Below are positions 15,509 through 23,718 of a stretch of DNA of 64,000 nucleotides, one piece after another; positions within the stretch are counted from its first letter, which is position 1; each line of letters starts with the position of its first letter. This stretch comes from DASUPK01 sp963843085 (GTDB taxonomy: Bacteria; Actinomycetota; Thermoleophilia; Solirubrobacterales; 70-9): the NCBI GenBank assembly GCA_963843085.1, contig CAWJJG010000011.1:806001-870000 (forward strand), written 5' to 3'. A program made the translations under genes and the position numbers. The notes beneath the pieces are model-generated. The model was not told the origin of the DNA. It searched no databases and worked only from the letters and a program-made list of their open reading frames with translations.

Positions 15509-16963
15509 CTATTCGGGCGTCGCCCAGCCTCGCGCCCGGCTCACCGCCTCCCGCCAGCGGCCCATCAGCCGGTCGCGCTCGGCGTCGGCCATCGCCGGCT
15601 CGTAGGTGGCCGCCTCCCGCCACATCTCGCGCACCTGATCGGCGGTCCACATGCCGGTGGCAATACCGGCGAGGTAGGCGGCGCCCAGCGCGGTCGTCTC
15701 GGCGACCTCGGGGACGATCACCGGCACCCCCAGGACGTCGGCCTGGAACTGCATCAGCCAGGCGTTGGCGACGGCGCCCCCATCGGCCTTCAGCGCCGGA
15801 ACGCTCTCGACCGCCGCGGCCTCCTGCGCCCTGACCGCGTCGACCGTCTGGTAGGCGATCGCCTCGAGCGCCGCCCGCGCGAGATGCGCCCGGGTCGCGC
15901 CGCGCGTCAGGCCCACGATCGTCCCCCTCGCGTATGGATCCCAGTGGGGCGAGCCGAGACCGGTGAGAGCGGGGACAAAGTAGATGTCGTCGTTCGAGTC
16001 AAGCGATGCCGCGAGGTCCTCGGTCTCCGCCGCACGGGTGATGATTCGGAGCCCATCCCGGAGCCATTGGACCGCCGCGCCCGTCACGAACACGGCGGCC
16101 TCCAGCGCGTAGGTCACCTCCCCGCCCAGTCCCCAGGCGACGGTCGCGAGCAGGCCCTCGCCCGGCTCGGCCGCCTCGGTCCCCGTATTGAGCAGGACGA
16201 AGCTGCCGGTGCCATAGGTGTTCTTGGTCTCCCCCGGACGCTGACAGGCCTGACCGAAGAGCGCTGCCTGCTGGTCCCCCGCGATGCCGGCGACCGGGAC
16301 CTCCCCGCCGAAGACTGAGCTCATTCCGTAGATCTCCGACGAGGGCACCGGCTCCGGCAGCGACTTCGGGTCGACCCCGAGCAGGTCGCAGAGCTCCGCG
16401 TCCCAGGAGAGCCCCCGGATGTCGAAGAGCATCGTCCGCGAGGCGTTCGAGTAGTCCGTCAGGTGCCGGCCCGTGAGCTTGAAGGCGAGCCAGGAGTCGA
16501 TCGTCCCGAACACGGTGCCCTCGGGCAGCTCGGCGTTCTTGATCAGCCATTCGATCTTGGTGCCGGAGAAGTAGGGGTCGATGACCAGCCCGGTCCTCTC
16601 TCTGATCAGCTGCTCGTATCCCGCCTCACGGAGCTCATCGCAGCGAGCGGCGGTCCGACGATCCTGCCAGACGAGCGCGCGGTGGACCGGCTCCCCGGTC
16701 CTGGGATCCCAGGCGACGACTGTCTCGCGCTGGTTGGTGATCCCGATCCCGACGAGATCGGATCCCTGGACCGCTGCGTCGGCGAGCGCCCCGACCGCGA
16801 CCTTGCGGGTGACGTCCCAGATCTCGGCCGCGTCGTGCTCGACCCAGCCGGGCTTCGGGAAGTACTGCTCGAACTCGCTGTAGGCGCGACCGCGCTCGCG
16901 TCCCTGCTCGTCGAAGACGATGCAGGTGGTCCCCGTGGTCCCCTGGTCGATGGCCAGGATCAT
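15509..16963 (-). CDS. glpK: Glycerol kinase
   Basis: This 484-residue FGGY-family kinase makes sn-glycerol-3-phosphate from glycerol and ATP. The N-terminus, MILAIDQGTTGTTCIVFD, is the phosphate-binding signature. The body includes GWVEHDAAEIW, GITNQRETVVAWD (substrate contacts), YFSGTKIEWLI, and the ATPase-half motif KADGGAVANAWLMQFQAD. Length and motif order match typical GlpK (about 495-505 residues). No glpF or glpD is adjacent, so the role in catabolism versus phospholipid supply is open. The glycosyltransferase gene upstream ends only 11 bases away and may be co-transcribed. Confidence 0.97.
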   Translation of the reverse strand: MILAIDQGTTGTTCIVFDEQGRERGRAYSEFEQYFPKPGWVEHDAAEIWDVTRKVAVGALADAAVQGSDLVGIGITNQRETVVAWDPRTGEPVHRALVWQDRRTAARCDELREAGYEQLIRERTGLVIDPYFSGTKIEWLIKNAELPEGTVFGTIDSWLAFKLTGRHLTDYSNASRTMLFDIRGLSWDAELCDLLGVDPKSLPEPVPSSEIYGMSSVFGGEVPVAGIAGDQQAALFGQACQRPGETKNTYGTGSFVLLNTGTEAAEPGEGLLATVAWGLGGEVTYALEAAVFVTGAAVQWLRDGLRIITRAAETEDLAASLDSNDDIYFVPALTGLGSPHWDPYARGTIVGLTRGATRAHLARAALEAIAYQTVDAVRAQEAAAVESVPALKADGGAVANAWLMQFQADVLGVPVIVPEVAETTALGAAYLAGIATGMWTADQVREMWREAATYEPAMADAERDRLMGRWREAVSRARGWATPE

Positions 16964-16974
16964 CGAACGGGACG

Positions 16975-17661
16975 CTATCCGGACCTGCTTCGCACCGCTC
17001 GGCGGATGCCGCGGAGCTGGCGAGCCCGGTGGAGGAAGCCGGCCGGCGTCCGGCCCGTCGTCCGGTGCCCGAGCGGCAGCTCGATCTCCTCGAGGCGGTA
17101 CCCGGCCCGCAGCGCGTCAATCGTCATCCCGGTCTCGAGCCCCCAGCCGTCCGCGAATGGAGTCAACGCGGCGAGCGTCGAGATCCGCATCGCGCGCTGG
17201 CCGGAGAGCGGGGCCCGCAGGCTGGCTTGGGTGAGCCGCTCGATCGCGCGGCGCGCGTAGCCGAGCGTGAACCCGAAGCCGCCTCCCTCCGGTTCAGCGA
17301 ACGCCGCCACCGCCAGGTCGCAGCGGCCTCCCTCCACCGCCTCGACCAGCGCAAGCAGCTCGCCGGCGCTGGTGCCGAGATCGGCATCGCAGAGCAGGAC
17401 GGTCGCCTCGGCGGGGAACTCGCCGATCGCCGCTTCGGCCGTGGCGGTCACGTTCCCTCCCTTGCCATGCGGGCGGCGGCGGCCAACCAGCCACGCCCCG
17501 TGGCGCATCGCCTCCTCCTGCGTCCCGTCGCTCGAGGCGTCGTCGGCGACCATCAGCCGGGCCCCGGGGAGCGCCTCGGCGAGGGCATCGAGCGCCGCGC
17601 CGATCCGCTCCACCTCGTTCTGGGCCGCCACGATCGCGACGCGCGGCGTTTCCGGCGTCAC
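16975..17661 (-). CDS. Glycosyltransferase family 2 protein
   Basis: This 228-residue cytosolic GT-A glycosyltransferase starts with PRVAIVAAQNEVERIGAALDAL, followed by ADDASSDGTQEEA (nucleotide-binding) and the metal-binding DADLGTS. These are GT2 features. The acceptor-side block GQRAMR/GWGLETGMTIDAL is like polyprenyl-phosphate or glucosyl-glycerate-type enzymes. No membrane helices are evident. Donor and acceptor cannot be told from this sequence. It is upstream of glpK on the same strand and divergent from the biotinyl protein gene 21 bases away. Confidence 0.87.
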   Translation of the reverse strand: MTPETPRVAIVAAQNEVERIGAALDALAEALPGARLMVADDASSDGTQEEAMRHGAWLVGRRRPHGKGGNVTATAEAAIGEFPAEATVLLCDADLGTSAGELLALVEAVEGGRCDLAVAAFAEPEGGGFGFTLGYARRAIERLTQASLRAPLSGQRAMRISTLAALTPFADGWGLETGMTIDALRAGYRLEEIELPLGHRTTGRTPAGFLHRARQLRGIRRAVRSRSG

Positions 17662-17682
17662 CGCCGACTATTGTCCCGGCGC

Positions 17683-17895
17683 GTGGCTGACGTAGAGGCG
17701 CACATCACCGGCACAGTCTGGAAGATCGAGGTCAAGGTCGGCGACCAGGTCGACGAGGGCGACACGGTCGTCATCCTCGAATCGATGAAGATGGAGATGC
17801 CGGTCGAGGCCGAGGACCCCGGCAAGGTCGCCGAGATTCGCTGCGAGGAGGGCCAGTCGGTCTCCGAGGGCGACGTCCTCGTCGTCCTCGAATAG
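17683..17895 (+). CDS. Stand-alone biotin/lipoyl attachment protein
   Basis: This is a 70-residue single biotinyl domain starting at GTG 17683 (VADVEAHITGTVWKI). The modification site is ESMKMEMPVEA, with Lys36 as the expected biotinylated residue. The common form is EAMKM; the SMKM variant is typical of small free-standing carriers such as the Bacillus YngHB-type attachment protein. It would carry carboxyl groups between subunits of an acyl-CoA carboxylase encoded elsewhere. The enoyl-CoA hydratase that follows supports a branched-chain or fatty-acyl catabolic role. The complete biotin pathway is in the same window. Confidence 0.92.
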   Translation: MADVEAHITGTVWKIEVKVGDQVDEGDTVVILESMKMEMPVEAEDPGKVAEIRCEEGQSVSEGDVLVVLE

Positions 17896-17941
17896 CGTTC
17901 ATGCGAGGCGGCGCGGACTCGAAGCGGAGGAGTCAGCCGTT

Positions 17942-18751
17942 TTGAGTCCTGAGGAACTGGCGGGGGGCAAGCTGCTCCTGGATGAGCCCGCTGAGGCCGT
18001 GGCGCGGCTGACCCTGAATCGGCCGGATTCGCGAAATGCGCTCGACCATGAGCTGCTGGACGGGATCGCGGCTGCGATGCCCTCGCTCGACCGGGGCATC
18101 GAGGTGCGTTGCGTTCTGATCACCGGTGCGGGCAAGGCCTTCTCGGCCGGCTACGACATCGCCGCAATCCCGTCGGAGACCTTCGAGCAGGACGCGGAGG
18201 CGCTGGTCGCCCACCCGTTCCACGCGGCCTTGGAGGCGATCGCGGGACATCCCTGGCCTGTGATCGCAGCGATCAACGGGCACGCGCTGGGCGGCGGCCT
18301 GGAGCTGACCCTCACCTGCGATCTGCGGATCTGCGCCCGCGGCGCGAAGCTGGGCATGCCGCCCGCCAAGCTCGGCCTGATCTACGGCCACACGGGATTG
18401 CAGCGGTTCATCGACGCGATCGGCGTGCCGCGGACGAAGGAGCTCTTCCTGACCGGCCGCAACTATCCGGCGGAGGGAGCCGAGGCGTTTGGCCTGGTCA
18501 ACGAGGTGGTGGACGACTCAGAGCTGGAGAGCTCGGCGGCCGCCCTCGCGGCCGAGGTCGCCGCCAATGCCCCGCTCTCGATGCGCGGTAACAAGCACGC
18601 CATCGACACGCTCAACTCCTTCGGGCGCCTGACTCCGGAGCAGGAGCGCGAGCTGATCGAGCTCCGCGAGTCGTGCTTCGGCTCGGAGGACTTCCGCGAG
18701 GGGATCGCCGCGTTCGCAGAGAAGCGCAAGCCGGCCTGGAGGGGGCGTTAG
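17942..18751 (+). CDS. Enoyl-CoA hydratase/isomerase family protein
   Basis: This 269-residue crotonase-fold protein starts at TTG 17942 with GGAGGAG upstream. It contains LNRPDSRNALD, the acyl-CoA-binding AFSAGYDIAAI oxyanion segment, and the second signature NGHALGGGLELTLTCDLRI, whose HALGGG supplies the other oxyanion-hole amide. One catalytic Glu position is plausible in GGGLELTL. At the second site the sequence is AKLGLIYGHTG, which lacks a clear Glu, so isomerase or other crotonase chemistry remains possible. It lies 46 bases after the biotinyl carrier, suggesting a joint acyl-CoA pathway. Confidence 0.92.
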   Translation: MSPEELAGGKLLLDEPAEAVARLTLNRPDSRNALDHELLDGIAAAMPSLDRGIEVRCVLITGAGKAFSAGYDIAAIPSETFEQDAEALVAHPFHAALEAIAGHPWPVIAAINGHALGGGLELTLTCDLRICARGAKLGMPPAKLGLIYGHTGLQRFIDAIGVPRTKELFLTGRNYPAEGAEAFGLVNEVVDDSELESSAAALAAEVAANAPLSMRGNKHAIDTLNSFGRLTPEQERELIELRESCFGSEDFREGIAAFAEKRKPAWRGR

Positions 18752-20940
18752 CTCGCCTCGGCGGGCTCGACCAGCACGTGCTCGTCGGTCTCCTCGTGGA
18801 GGCGACCACCGGCCTTTGCAGTCGAGGGCCACCAGATCTTGTCGCCGAGCACCTCCACGGCGGCCGGAACCATGATCGTTCGGACGATGAAGGTATCCAG
18901 CAGGATCCCCAAGGCGACCATGAGACCCAGGTCGAACGTAAAGGTGACCGGCAGCGTCATCAGCACCGAGAAGGTGCCGGCAAGGATGACCCCGGCGCTC
19001 GTGATCACTGGGCCTGTCGCGGCGATCGCGCGGAGAGTGCCCTCGCGGGTCCCGTGACGACGGGCCTCTTCGCGAACTCGGGCCATCAGGAAGATCGTGT
19101 AGTCGATCCCCAGCGCAACCAGGAAGATGAAGGCGAATACGGGTATCGACGAGTCGAAACCTGCGTCCCCAACAACGAACCGGATGATCAGGATCGAGAT
19201 CCCGAGGGTGCAGGCGAAGGAGAGCACGACACTGGCGAGCAGAACGAGCGGCGCCACCAAGGCCTGCAGGAGGATCGCGAGGATGACCGCCATCACGAGC
19301 AGGGCCAGCGGCACGATCACCTCGAGGTCGCGCTGGTTGGCGTTGTCGATGTCGTAGTTGATCGCGCTGGTGCCACCCACGAGCGCCGTGACTCCCGGCG
19401 ACAGGTTCGCCACGGCGTCACGCATTCGCGGAACGATGTCGAGCGCCGACTTGTTGGCCGGATCTCCCTTCAGCACGAGATCGAGCTGGGCGATTCGGTG
19501 GTCGCGGGAGTACTGCAGCGCCGGCCCGACAGCCGCCACGCCGCTGACGGCCCTCAGCTTCCGCTGCGCCTCGGCGATATCCGCCTGGGGCACCGGACCA
19601 CTGTCGCTCTGCACCAGGATCGTCGTCGGAGCCAGGGTTCCGGCCGGGAAGGCCTGTCGCAGGACATCGAACCCGCTGACGCTTTCGACCGAGTGCTTGA
19701 AGAAGCTCGTGCTCGAGTAGTCGACCTTGTACGCAAACAGGCCGAGGGCGCCGAGACAGAAGGCCACAACGGTCACGATCAGCGCCATGGCGGGCCGTTG
19801 CAAGACCCTGTCGCCAAAGCGCCTCCAGGGCCCCTGATGCATGACGGCGGCGTGCGCGGGGTCATACGCCACCATGCCGCGGCGCGGCCAAAATCCTGGG
19901 CGACCGAACATCGTCAGCAGGGCCGGCAACAGGGTGAGACCCGCGGCCAGCGCCGAGAGCACGGCAAGCGCGGCGACAGGCCCGAGAGAGCTCGTACCGC
20001 GATTGTCGGCAAGAGCGAGAACCAACATCGCCAGCGCGACGGTGGATCCGCTGGCCAGAATCGCCGGACCCGCTCGCCGCACGGCGCGAGCCATGGCCTC
20101 GTGCTTGTCCTCGATTCGCCTGAGCTCCTCCCGGTAGCGGGAGACGAGTAACAGGCAGTAGTCGGTGCCCACCCCGAACATCAGCACGATCAGAATCGAG
20201 GTGCTGTTCGTGGAGACCGTAGCCCCGGAGTCGGCATACGCATAGATCAGGCCCTGGGCGACCGTGTAAGCAAAGAAGACGACTATCAGGGGGGTGATCG
20301 CGATCAGCGCCGAGCGATAGATCGCGCCCAGCAGGACGAGCACCAAGGTGACCGTCGCGAGCAGGAGCTTCGTGTCGATGTTGCTGAAGACATCCTTTGC
20401 GTCAGCGCTGAAGCCCAGGTTCCCCGTGACGTAGACCTGCATGTCGCCGGTGTTGACGTCGGTGATGTCGCGAACGGCCTTCCCCCAGTCGCCCTCCTTG
20501 TCGAAGTTGGTCGGCGTCGTCAGGACCATGACCGCGACTGTCCCGTCCTTGGAGACGAGCGCTCCCGGCGAGTTGTGCGGCCCCCGCTCGAAGGGAACCG
20601 CGGGGGGCTCCACCAAGTGGATCTTGTCGGGGCCGGCTGCTTCGATCGCGCGCGCGTTCGCGGCGATCTTCGCCTGGTCGGCCGGGGTCAGGCCCGCCGC
20701 GTTCTTGTAGACAACGAGACCCGTATCGGTCTGTCCCTGGGGAAACTGGTGCTCGAGCTCGCGGACCACCTGCGTGGACTCGGCGCTGGACGGCAGGAAT
20801 GATTCAGTGGCGTCCGTCGTCTTGTCTGAGAGCTTGGACGGAAGCTTCGCCGAGAACACGCCGAAGAGCGCGATCAGCCAGACGACCAGCACCACCCACT
20901 TGGTGCGCCGACCCGCGACTATCGATGCCAGACCTCTCAA
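18748..20940 (-). CDS. MMPL/RND-family transporter
   Basis: This 730-residue membrane transporter starts MRGLASIVAGRRTKWVVLVVWLIAL. It has the duplicated MMPL layout: an N-terminal helix, a soluble loop, FGVGTDYCLLLVSRYREELRR in the first bundle, and FLVALGIDYTIFLMARVREEARR in the second. The conserved DY residues are present. The start is placed at TTG 20940, just after a GGAGG sequence; an earlier TTG at 21051 would add 37 unlikely residues and abut the sigma-factor gene. The function is export of lipid or drug-like compounds. The gene is divergent from the sigma factor across 113 bases, and its stop overlaps the enoyl-CoA hydratase end by four bases. Confidence 0.92.
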   Translation of the reverse strand: MRGLASIVAGRRTKWVVLVVWLIALFGVFSAKLPSKLSDKTTDATESFLPSSAESTQVVRELEHQFPQGQTDTGLVVYKNAAGLTPADQAKIAANARAIEAAGPDKIHLVEPPAVPFERGPHNSPGALVSKDGTVAVMVLTTPTNFDKEGDWGKAVRDITDVNTGDMQVYVTGNLGFSADAKDVFSNIDTKLLLATVTLVLVLLGAIYRSALIAITPLIVVFFAYTVAQGLIYAYADSGATVSTNSTSILIVLMFGVGTDYCLLLVSRYREELRRIEDKHEAMARAVRRAGPAILASGSTVALAMLVLALADNRGTSSLGPVAALAVLSALAAGLTLLPALLTMFGRPGFWPRRGMVAYDPAHAAVMHQGPWRRFGDRVLQRPAMALIVTVVAFCLGALGLFAYKVDYSSTSFFKHSVESVSGFDVLRQAFPAGTLAPTTILVQSDSGPVPQADIAEAQRKLRAVSGVAAVGPALQYSRDHRIAQLDLVLKGDPANKSALDIVPRMRDAVANLSPGVTALVGGTSAINYDIDNANQRDLEVIVPLALLVMAVILAILLQALVAPLVLLASVVLSFACTLGISILIIRFVVGDAGFDSSIPVFAFIFLVALGIDYTIFLMARVREEARRHGTREGTLRAIAATGPVITSAGVILAGTFSVLMTLPVTFTFDLGLMVALGILLDTFIVRTIMVPAAVEVLGDKIWWPSTAKAGGRLHEETDEHVLVEPAEAS

Positions 20941-21053
20941 CGGACCTCCATGTCGGTGCCTGCTTCCCGTTGCGGCCCGAGTCCCCCTGGAAACGGACTG
21001 AGGCCGCCACACTAACGATTCGCCTCGTTTGACACCCTGTAGAGAGGGCAACC

Positions 21054-22136
21054 ATGGCAGAGGAAATGAACCCCACCGCAGTAGAGCTCGACCCAGGCGT
21101 CGAGGAGCGCGTTTCAGCCCTGATCGAGGGCGGGCGCGCGGTGGACTGTGTCGATCTGTCGGAGGTTGATTCGTTGGTCCAGCAGTCGAGCCTCACCGAG
21201 GAAGAGGAGCACGCGGTGCACGAGCGGATCGAGTCCGCCGGCCTCTCGATCGAGGATGACTGCGGCAAACAGGCCGCGGAGCCCGCGGGCTACCGCAACG
21301 GCGAGCTCGCTGAGCAGACAACCGATGCGCTCCAGCTCTTCTTCAACGAGATGCGCAAGTACCCGCTGCTCACCAAGGAGGAGGAGATCGAGCTCGCTCA
21401 GGCCGTCGAGCGCGGCGACCTGCAGGCCAAGGAGCGGCTGATCAACTCCAACCTGCGGCTGGTGGTCTCGAACGCGCGCCGCTACATGCGCCAGGACCTC
21501 AACCTCCTTGACCTGATCCAGGAAGGCATCCTCGGCCTGATCCGCGCCTCGGAGAAGTTCGATTGGCGCAAGGGCTACAAGTTCTCCACCTACGCGACCT
21601 TCTGGATTCGCCAGGCGATCCAGCGCGCGCTCGAGTCGAAGGAGCGCACAATCCGCGTTCCGAACCAGGTCGCCCAGCGCGAGCGCAAGGTGATGCGAAC
21701 CGAGCGCGAGCTCGCGACCAAGCTCGGCCGGGATCCGACCACCGAGGAGGTGGCCGAGACCGCCGAGCTCGAGCCCGCCCAGGTCGAGGAGATCCGCGAC
21801 CTGACCAGGGTCGTCACGAGCCTCGACCGGCCGGTCGGCGACGAAGACGCATCATCGCTCGGCGAGTTCATTCAGGACGAGCGCAGCGGCCCCGCGGAGG
21901 AGGTCCAGCTGAGCCTCGCGGATGCCACGCTGCGAGACGCCGTCGACGAGCTCCCCGAGGACGAGCGCAAGGTGATCCAGCTCCGCTACGGCATCAACGG
22001 CGACGAGCCGACGCCGCTGCGAGAGACCTCTCGGCGGCTCGAGCTGAAGCCGAGCGAGGTCAAGCAGCTCGAGGAGCGCGGCCTGAGCCGCCTCGCGCAG
22101 GCGCGCGAGGTCGAGGCCCTGCGCGACGCGGCGTAG
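21054..22136 (+). CDS. RpoD-like sigma-70 factor (group 1/2) with altered promoter-contact residues
   Basis: This 360-residue sigma factor has an acidic region 1.1-like start (residues about 15-75, SALIEGGRAVDCVDLSEVDSL), region 1.2 (ALQLFFNEMRKYPLLTKEEE), region 2 (LRLVVSNARRYMRQDLNLLDLIQEG; YKFSTYATFWIRQAIQRAL), region 3 and region 4 (LPEDERKVIQLRYGI). The region 4.2 recognition helix reads KPSEVKQLEERGLSRL instead of the usual TRERIRQIEAKALRKL. Region 2.4 has QAIQR where primary factors have QAITR. It is probably an alternative RpoD-like factor rather than the housekeeping one. Its TAG stop is the first three bases of repeat copy A. Confidence 0.93.
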   Translation: MAEEMNPTAVELDPGVEERVSALIEGGRAVDCVDLSEVDSLVQQSSLTEEEEHAVHERIESAGLSIEDDCGKQAAEPAGYRNGELAEQTTDALQLFFNEMRKYPLLTKEEEIELAQAVERGDLQAKERLINSNLRLVVSNARRYMRQDLNLLDLIQEGILGLIRASEKFDWRKGYKFSTYATFWIRQAIQRALESKERTIRVPNQVAQRERKVMRTERELATKLGRDPTTEEVAETAELEPAQVEEIRDLTRVVTSLDRPVGDEDASSLGEFIQDERSGPAEEVQLSLADATLRDAVDELPEDERKVIQLRYGINGDEPTPLRETSRRLELKPSEVKQLEERGLSRLAQAREVEALRDAA

Positions 22137-22230
22137 CGGCCACCAGGCCGCTCCACTTCGGAGCGGAGGGCGAAGCCCGTAGCGACTTATTTGGGGCGGC
22201 CGCTTGTGGCCGCGGCTTTATGGCGAAGCC
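22134..22230 (+). repeat. Structured intergenic repeat, copy A
   Basis: The copy begins with the sigma-factor stop codon (TAGCGGCCACC) and ends ATGGCGAAGCC inside the 3' end of the convergent GH3 gene. It therefore supplies both stop codons, TAG on plus and TAA on minus. Outer stem P1 pairs GCGGCCAC (22136-22143) with GTGGCCGC (22206-22213). P2 pairs GGCCGC (22146-22151) with GCGGCC (22196-22201). Hairpin P3 is GCTCC/GGAGC and hairpin P4 is GGGC-GAA-GCCC. The segment AGCGACTTA between P4 and P2 is unpaired and is nearly identical in all full copies. Confidence 0.88.
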
Positions 22231-23261
22231 GTCGCTCGCAACGACATCACTCGGTCCACCGAAGCCTCGAACTCGGCTCGATCCAGGGAGCCGTCCGCGA
22301 GCAGTCGGGCGAGCGCTCGCTGTGCCTTCGCGGCATCGCTCACGTCTGTGAACAAGGTCAGGTCCGTGCCGGCGCGGGCCGCCGCCACCGCCGTCTTGGC
22401 GGCTCCGCCGACGGCTCGCGCCGACACCGAGCCGAGCGCGTCCGTGATGGAGACGCCCTGGAAGCCGAGGCGGTCGCGGAGCTCGCCGGTGGCGACCGCG
22501 CGCGAGAGCGCCGCCGGCTTGCCGGAGAACGCCGGATAGACCGCCGTGCTCAGCATCACCATCGCTCCACCAGACTGGATGAAGCTGACGTACGGCTGCT
22601 CGTCGGCGCTCCGGAGCTTCGCCGCGGGCAACCGGATCTTCTGAACCGCGTTGTCGGTGTTGACGCGAGCGGCGCCGAGCCCGGGGAAGTGCTTCGCGGT
22701 GGCGGCAACGCCTCCGGCCGCGAGGCCCTGCGCGAATCCGCCTCCGATCTCCGCGACGCCGGCCGGGGTGCGCGCGAACGTCCGGCCCTCGCTCTCGATC
22801 GCCCGTCCCGGCCTACCGAGGTCCAGAACCGGTGCGAGGTCGACGTTGACGCCCATCGAGTGGAGGCTCTGGCCGGTCGCACGTCCGAGGCGTTCCGCGA
22901 AGGCGGCGCCACGCGAGCCGATCGACTCAGCCGAGGGCTTCGGCGGCCCCGGCAGCCTCCTGACCAGCCCTCCCTCCTGATCCACCGTGATGAGGAGCGG
23001 CGGCGCCGCCGTCGGCCGGGGAATCGCCTGGAGCTCGGAGGTCAGGCGTCGCACGGACCTCACGCCGCCGGCGTTCCCGTCGAAGAGGATCACGCCGGAG
23101 AGGAATCCCGCCGAGATCATCCGGCGCAACGCCTTCGGCGGGTGATGCCCGGAGAAGCCGCTGACCACGCGGGTTCCGGCCAGCTGGTCGTCGCTCATGC
23201 CGGTGGACGGCGAGGCCGTCAGCACCACGGAGAGCGCGGCGACTGCGAGGTTTCCGAGCAC
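22218..23261 (-). CDS. Glycoside hydrolase family 3, beta-N-acetylhexosaminidase-like
   Basis: This protein of about 347 residues starts at GTG 23261 (VLGNLAVAALSVVLTASPSTG), which looks like a short signal peptide. It has TVDQEGGLVRRL, NVDLAPVLDL, the NagZ signature TAKHFPGLGAARVNTD (KHFPG plus the downstream Asp) and GVSITDALG, with the probable nucleophile Asp. NagZ-type enzymes remove N-acetylglucosamine from peptidoglycan fragments. The signal peptide suggests an extracytoplasmic role. The open frame runs up to 23462, but that part overlaps the divergent cupin gene and is rejected. Its last codons lie in repeat copy A. Confidence 0.9.
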   Translation of the reverse strand: MLGNLAVAALSVVLTASPSTGMSDDQLAGTRVVSGFSGHHPPKALRRMISAGFLSGVILFDGNAGGVRSVRRLTSELQAIPRPTAAPPLLITVDQEGGLVRRLPGPPKPSAESIGSRGAAFAERLGRATGQSLHSMGVNVDLAPVLDLGRPGRAIESEGRTFARTPAGVAEIGGGFAQGLAAGGVAATAKHFPGLGAARVNTDNAVQKIRLPAAKLRSADEQPYVSFIQSGGAMVMLSTAVYPAFSGKPAALSRAVATGELRDRLGFQGVSITDALGSVSARAVGGAAKTAVAAARAGTDLTLFTDVSDAAKAQRALARLLADGSLDRAEFEASVDRVMSLRATASP

Positions 23262-23288
23262 GGAGCCAAGGTATAGGCTCGAGAAGCG

Positions 23289-23675
23289 ATGGCCGGCTAC
23301 GCGATCAAGAACCTCCGCGAGTCCAAGGACGCCGCCGCCGAGGCGGGCCTTTCCGATTCTCTCGAGGCCCGCTTCGCTCACGAGGACCTCGGCTCCGAGA
23401 CGAGCGGGATCTCCTACCAGGTGGTCAAGGCCGGGCAGCGCCAGCCCTTCGCCCACAAGCACGGCGAGATGGAGGAGATCTACGTCGTGATCTCCGGGAC
23501 CGGCCGGGTCAAGCTCGACGATGAGGTGGAGGACCTAGGCCCGCTCGACGCAGTCCGGATCTCGCCCTCCGTGGTCCGGGCCTTCGAGGGCGGCGACGAG
23601 GATCTCGTCCTCCTCGCCTTCAGCCCGCGGGCGAAGGGCGACGCGGAGATCGTCCAGGACTTCAGCTGGGAATAG
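23289..23675 (+). CDS. Cupin-domain protein
   Basis: This 128-residue single-domain cupin has HKHGEMEEIYVVISGTG, the first cupin motif with two His and a Glu ligand. The second motif, GPLDAVRISPSVVRAFEGGDEDLVLLAFSP, lacks its usual His. A metal may be held by the first motif only, or the protein may bind ligand without catalysis. It is divergent from the GH3 gene (27 bases) and 43 bases upstream of bioB on the same strand. It could be the first gene of the biotin transcript, though no biotin role is known for it. Confidence 0.88.
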   Translation: MAGYAIKNLRESKDAAAEAGLSDSLEARFAHEDLGSETSGISYQVVKAGQRQPFAHKHGEMEEIYVVISGTGRVKLDDEVEDLGPLDAVRISPSVVRAFEGGDEDLVLLAFSPRAKGDAEIVQDFSWE

Positions 23676-23718
23676 GCACTTCGTAGGCGTCCGGGCGCCT
23701 TCCTAGATTTCGGGGCGG

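Noticed and set aside
18673..20151. 492-codon plus-strand frame across the second MMPL gene
   Set aside because: It is antisense to an MMPL gene with intact DY motifs. No signal, domain or ribosome site supports it.
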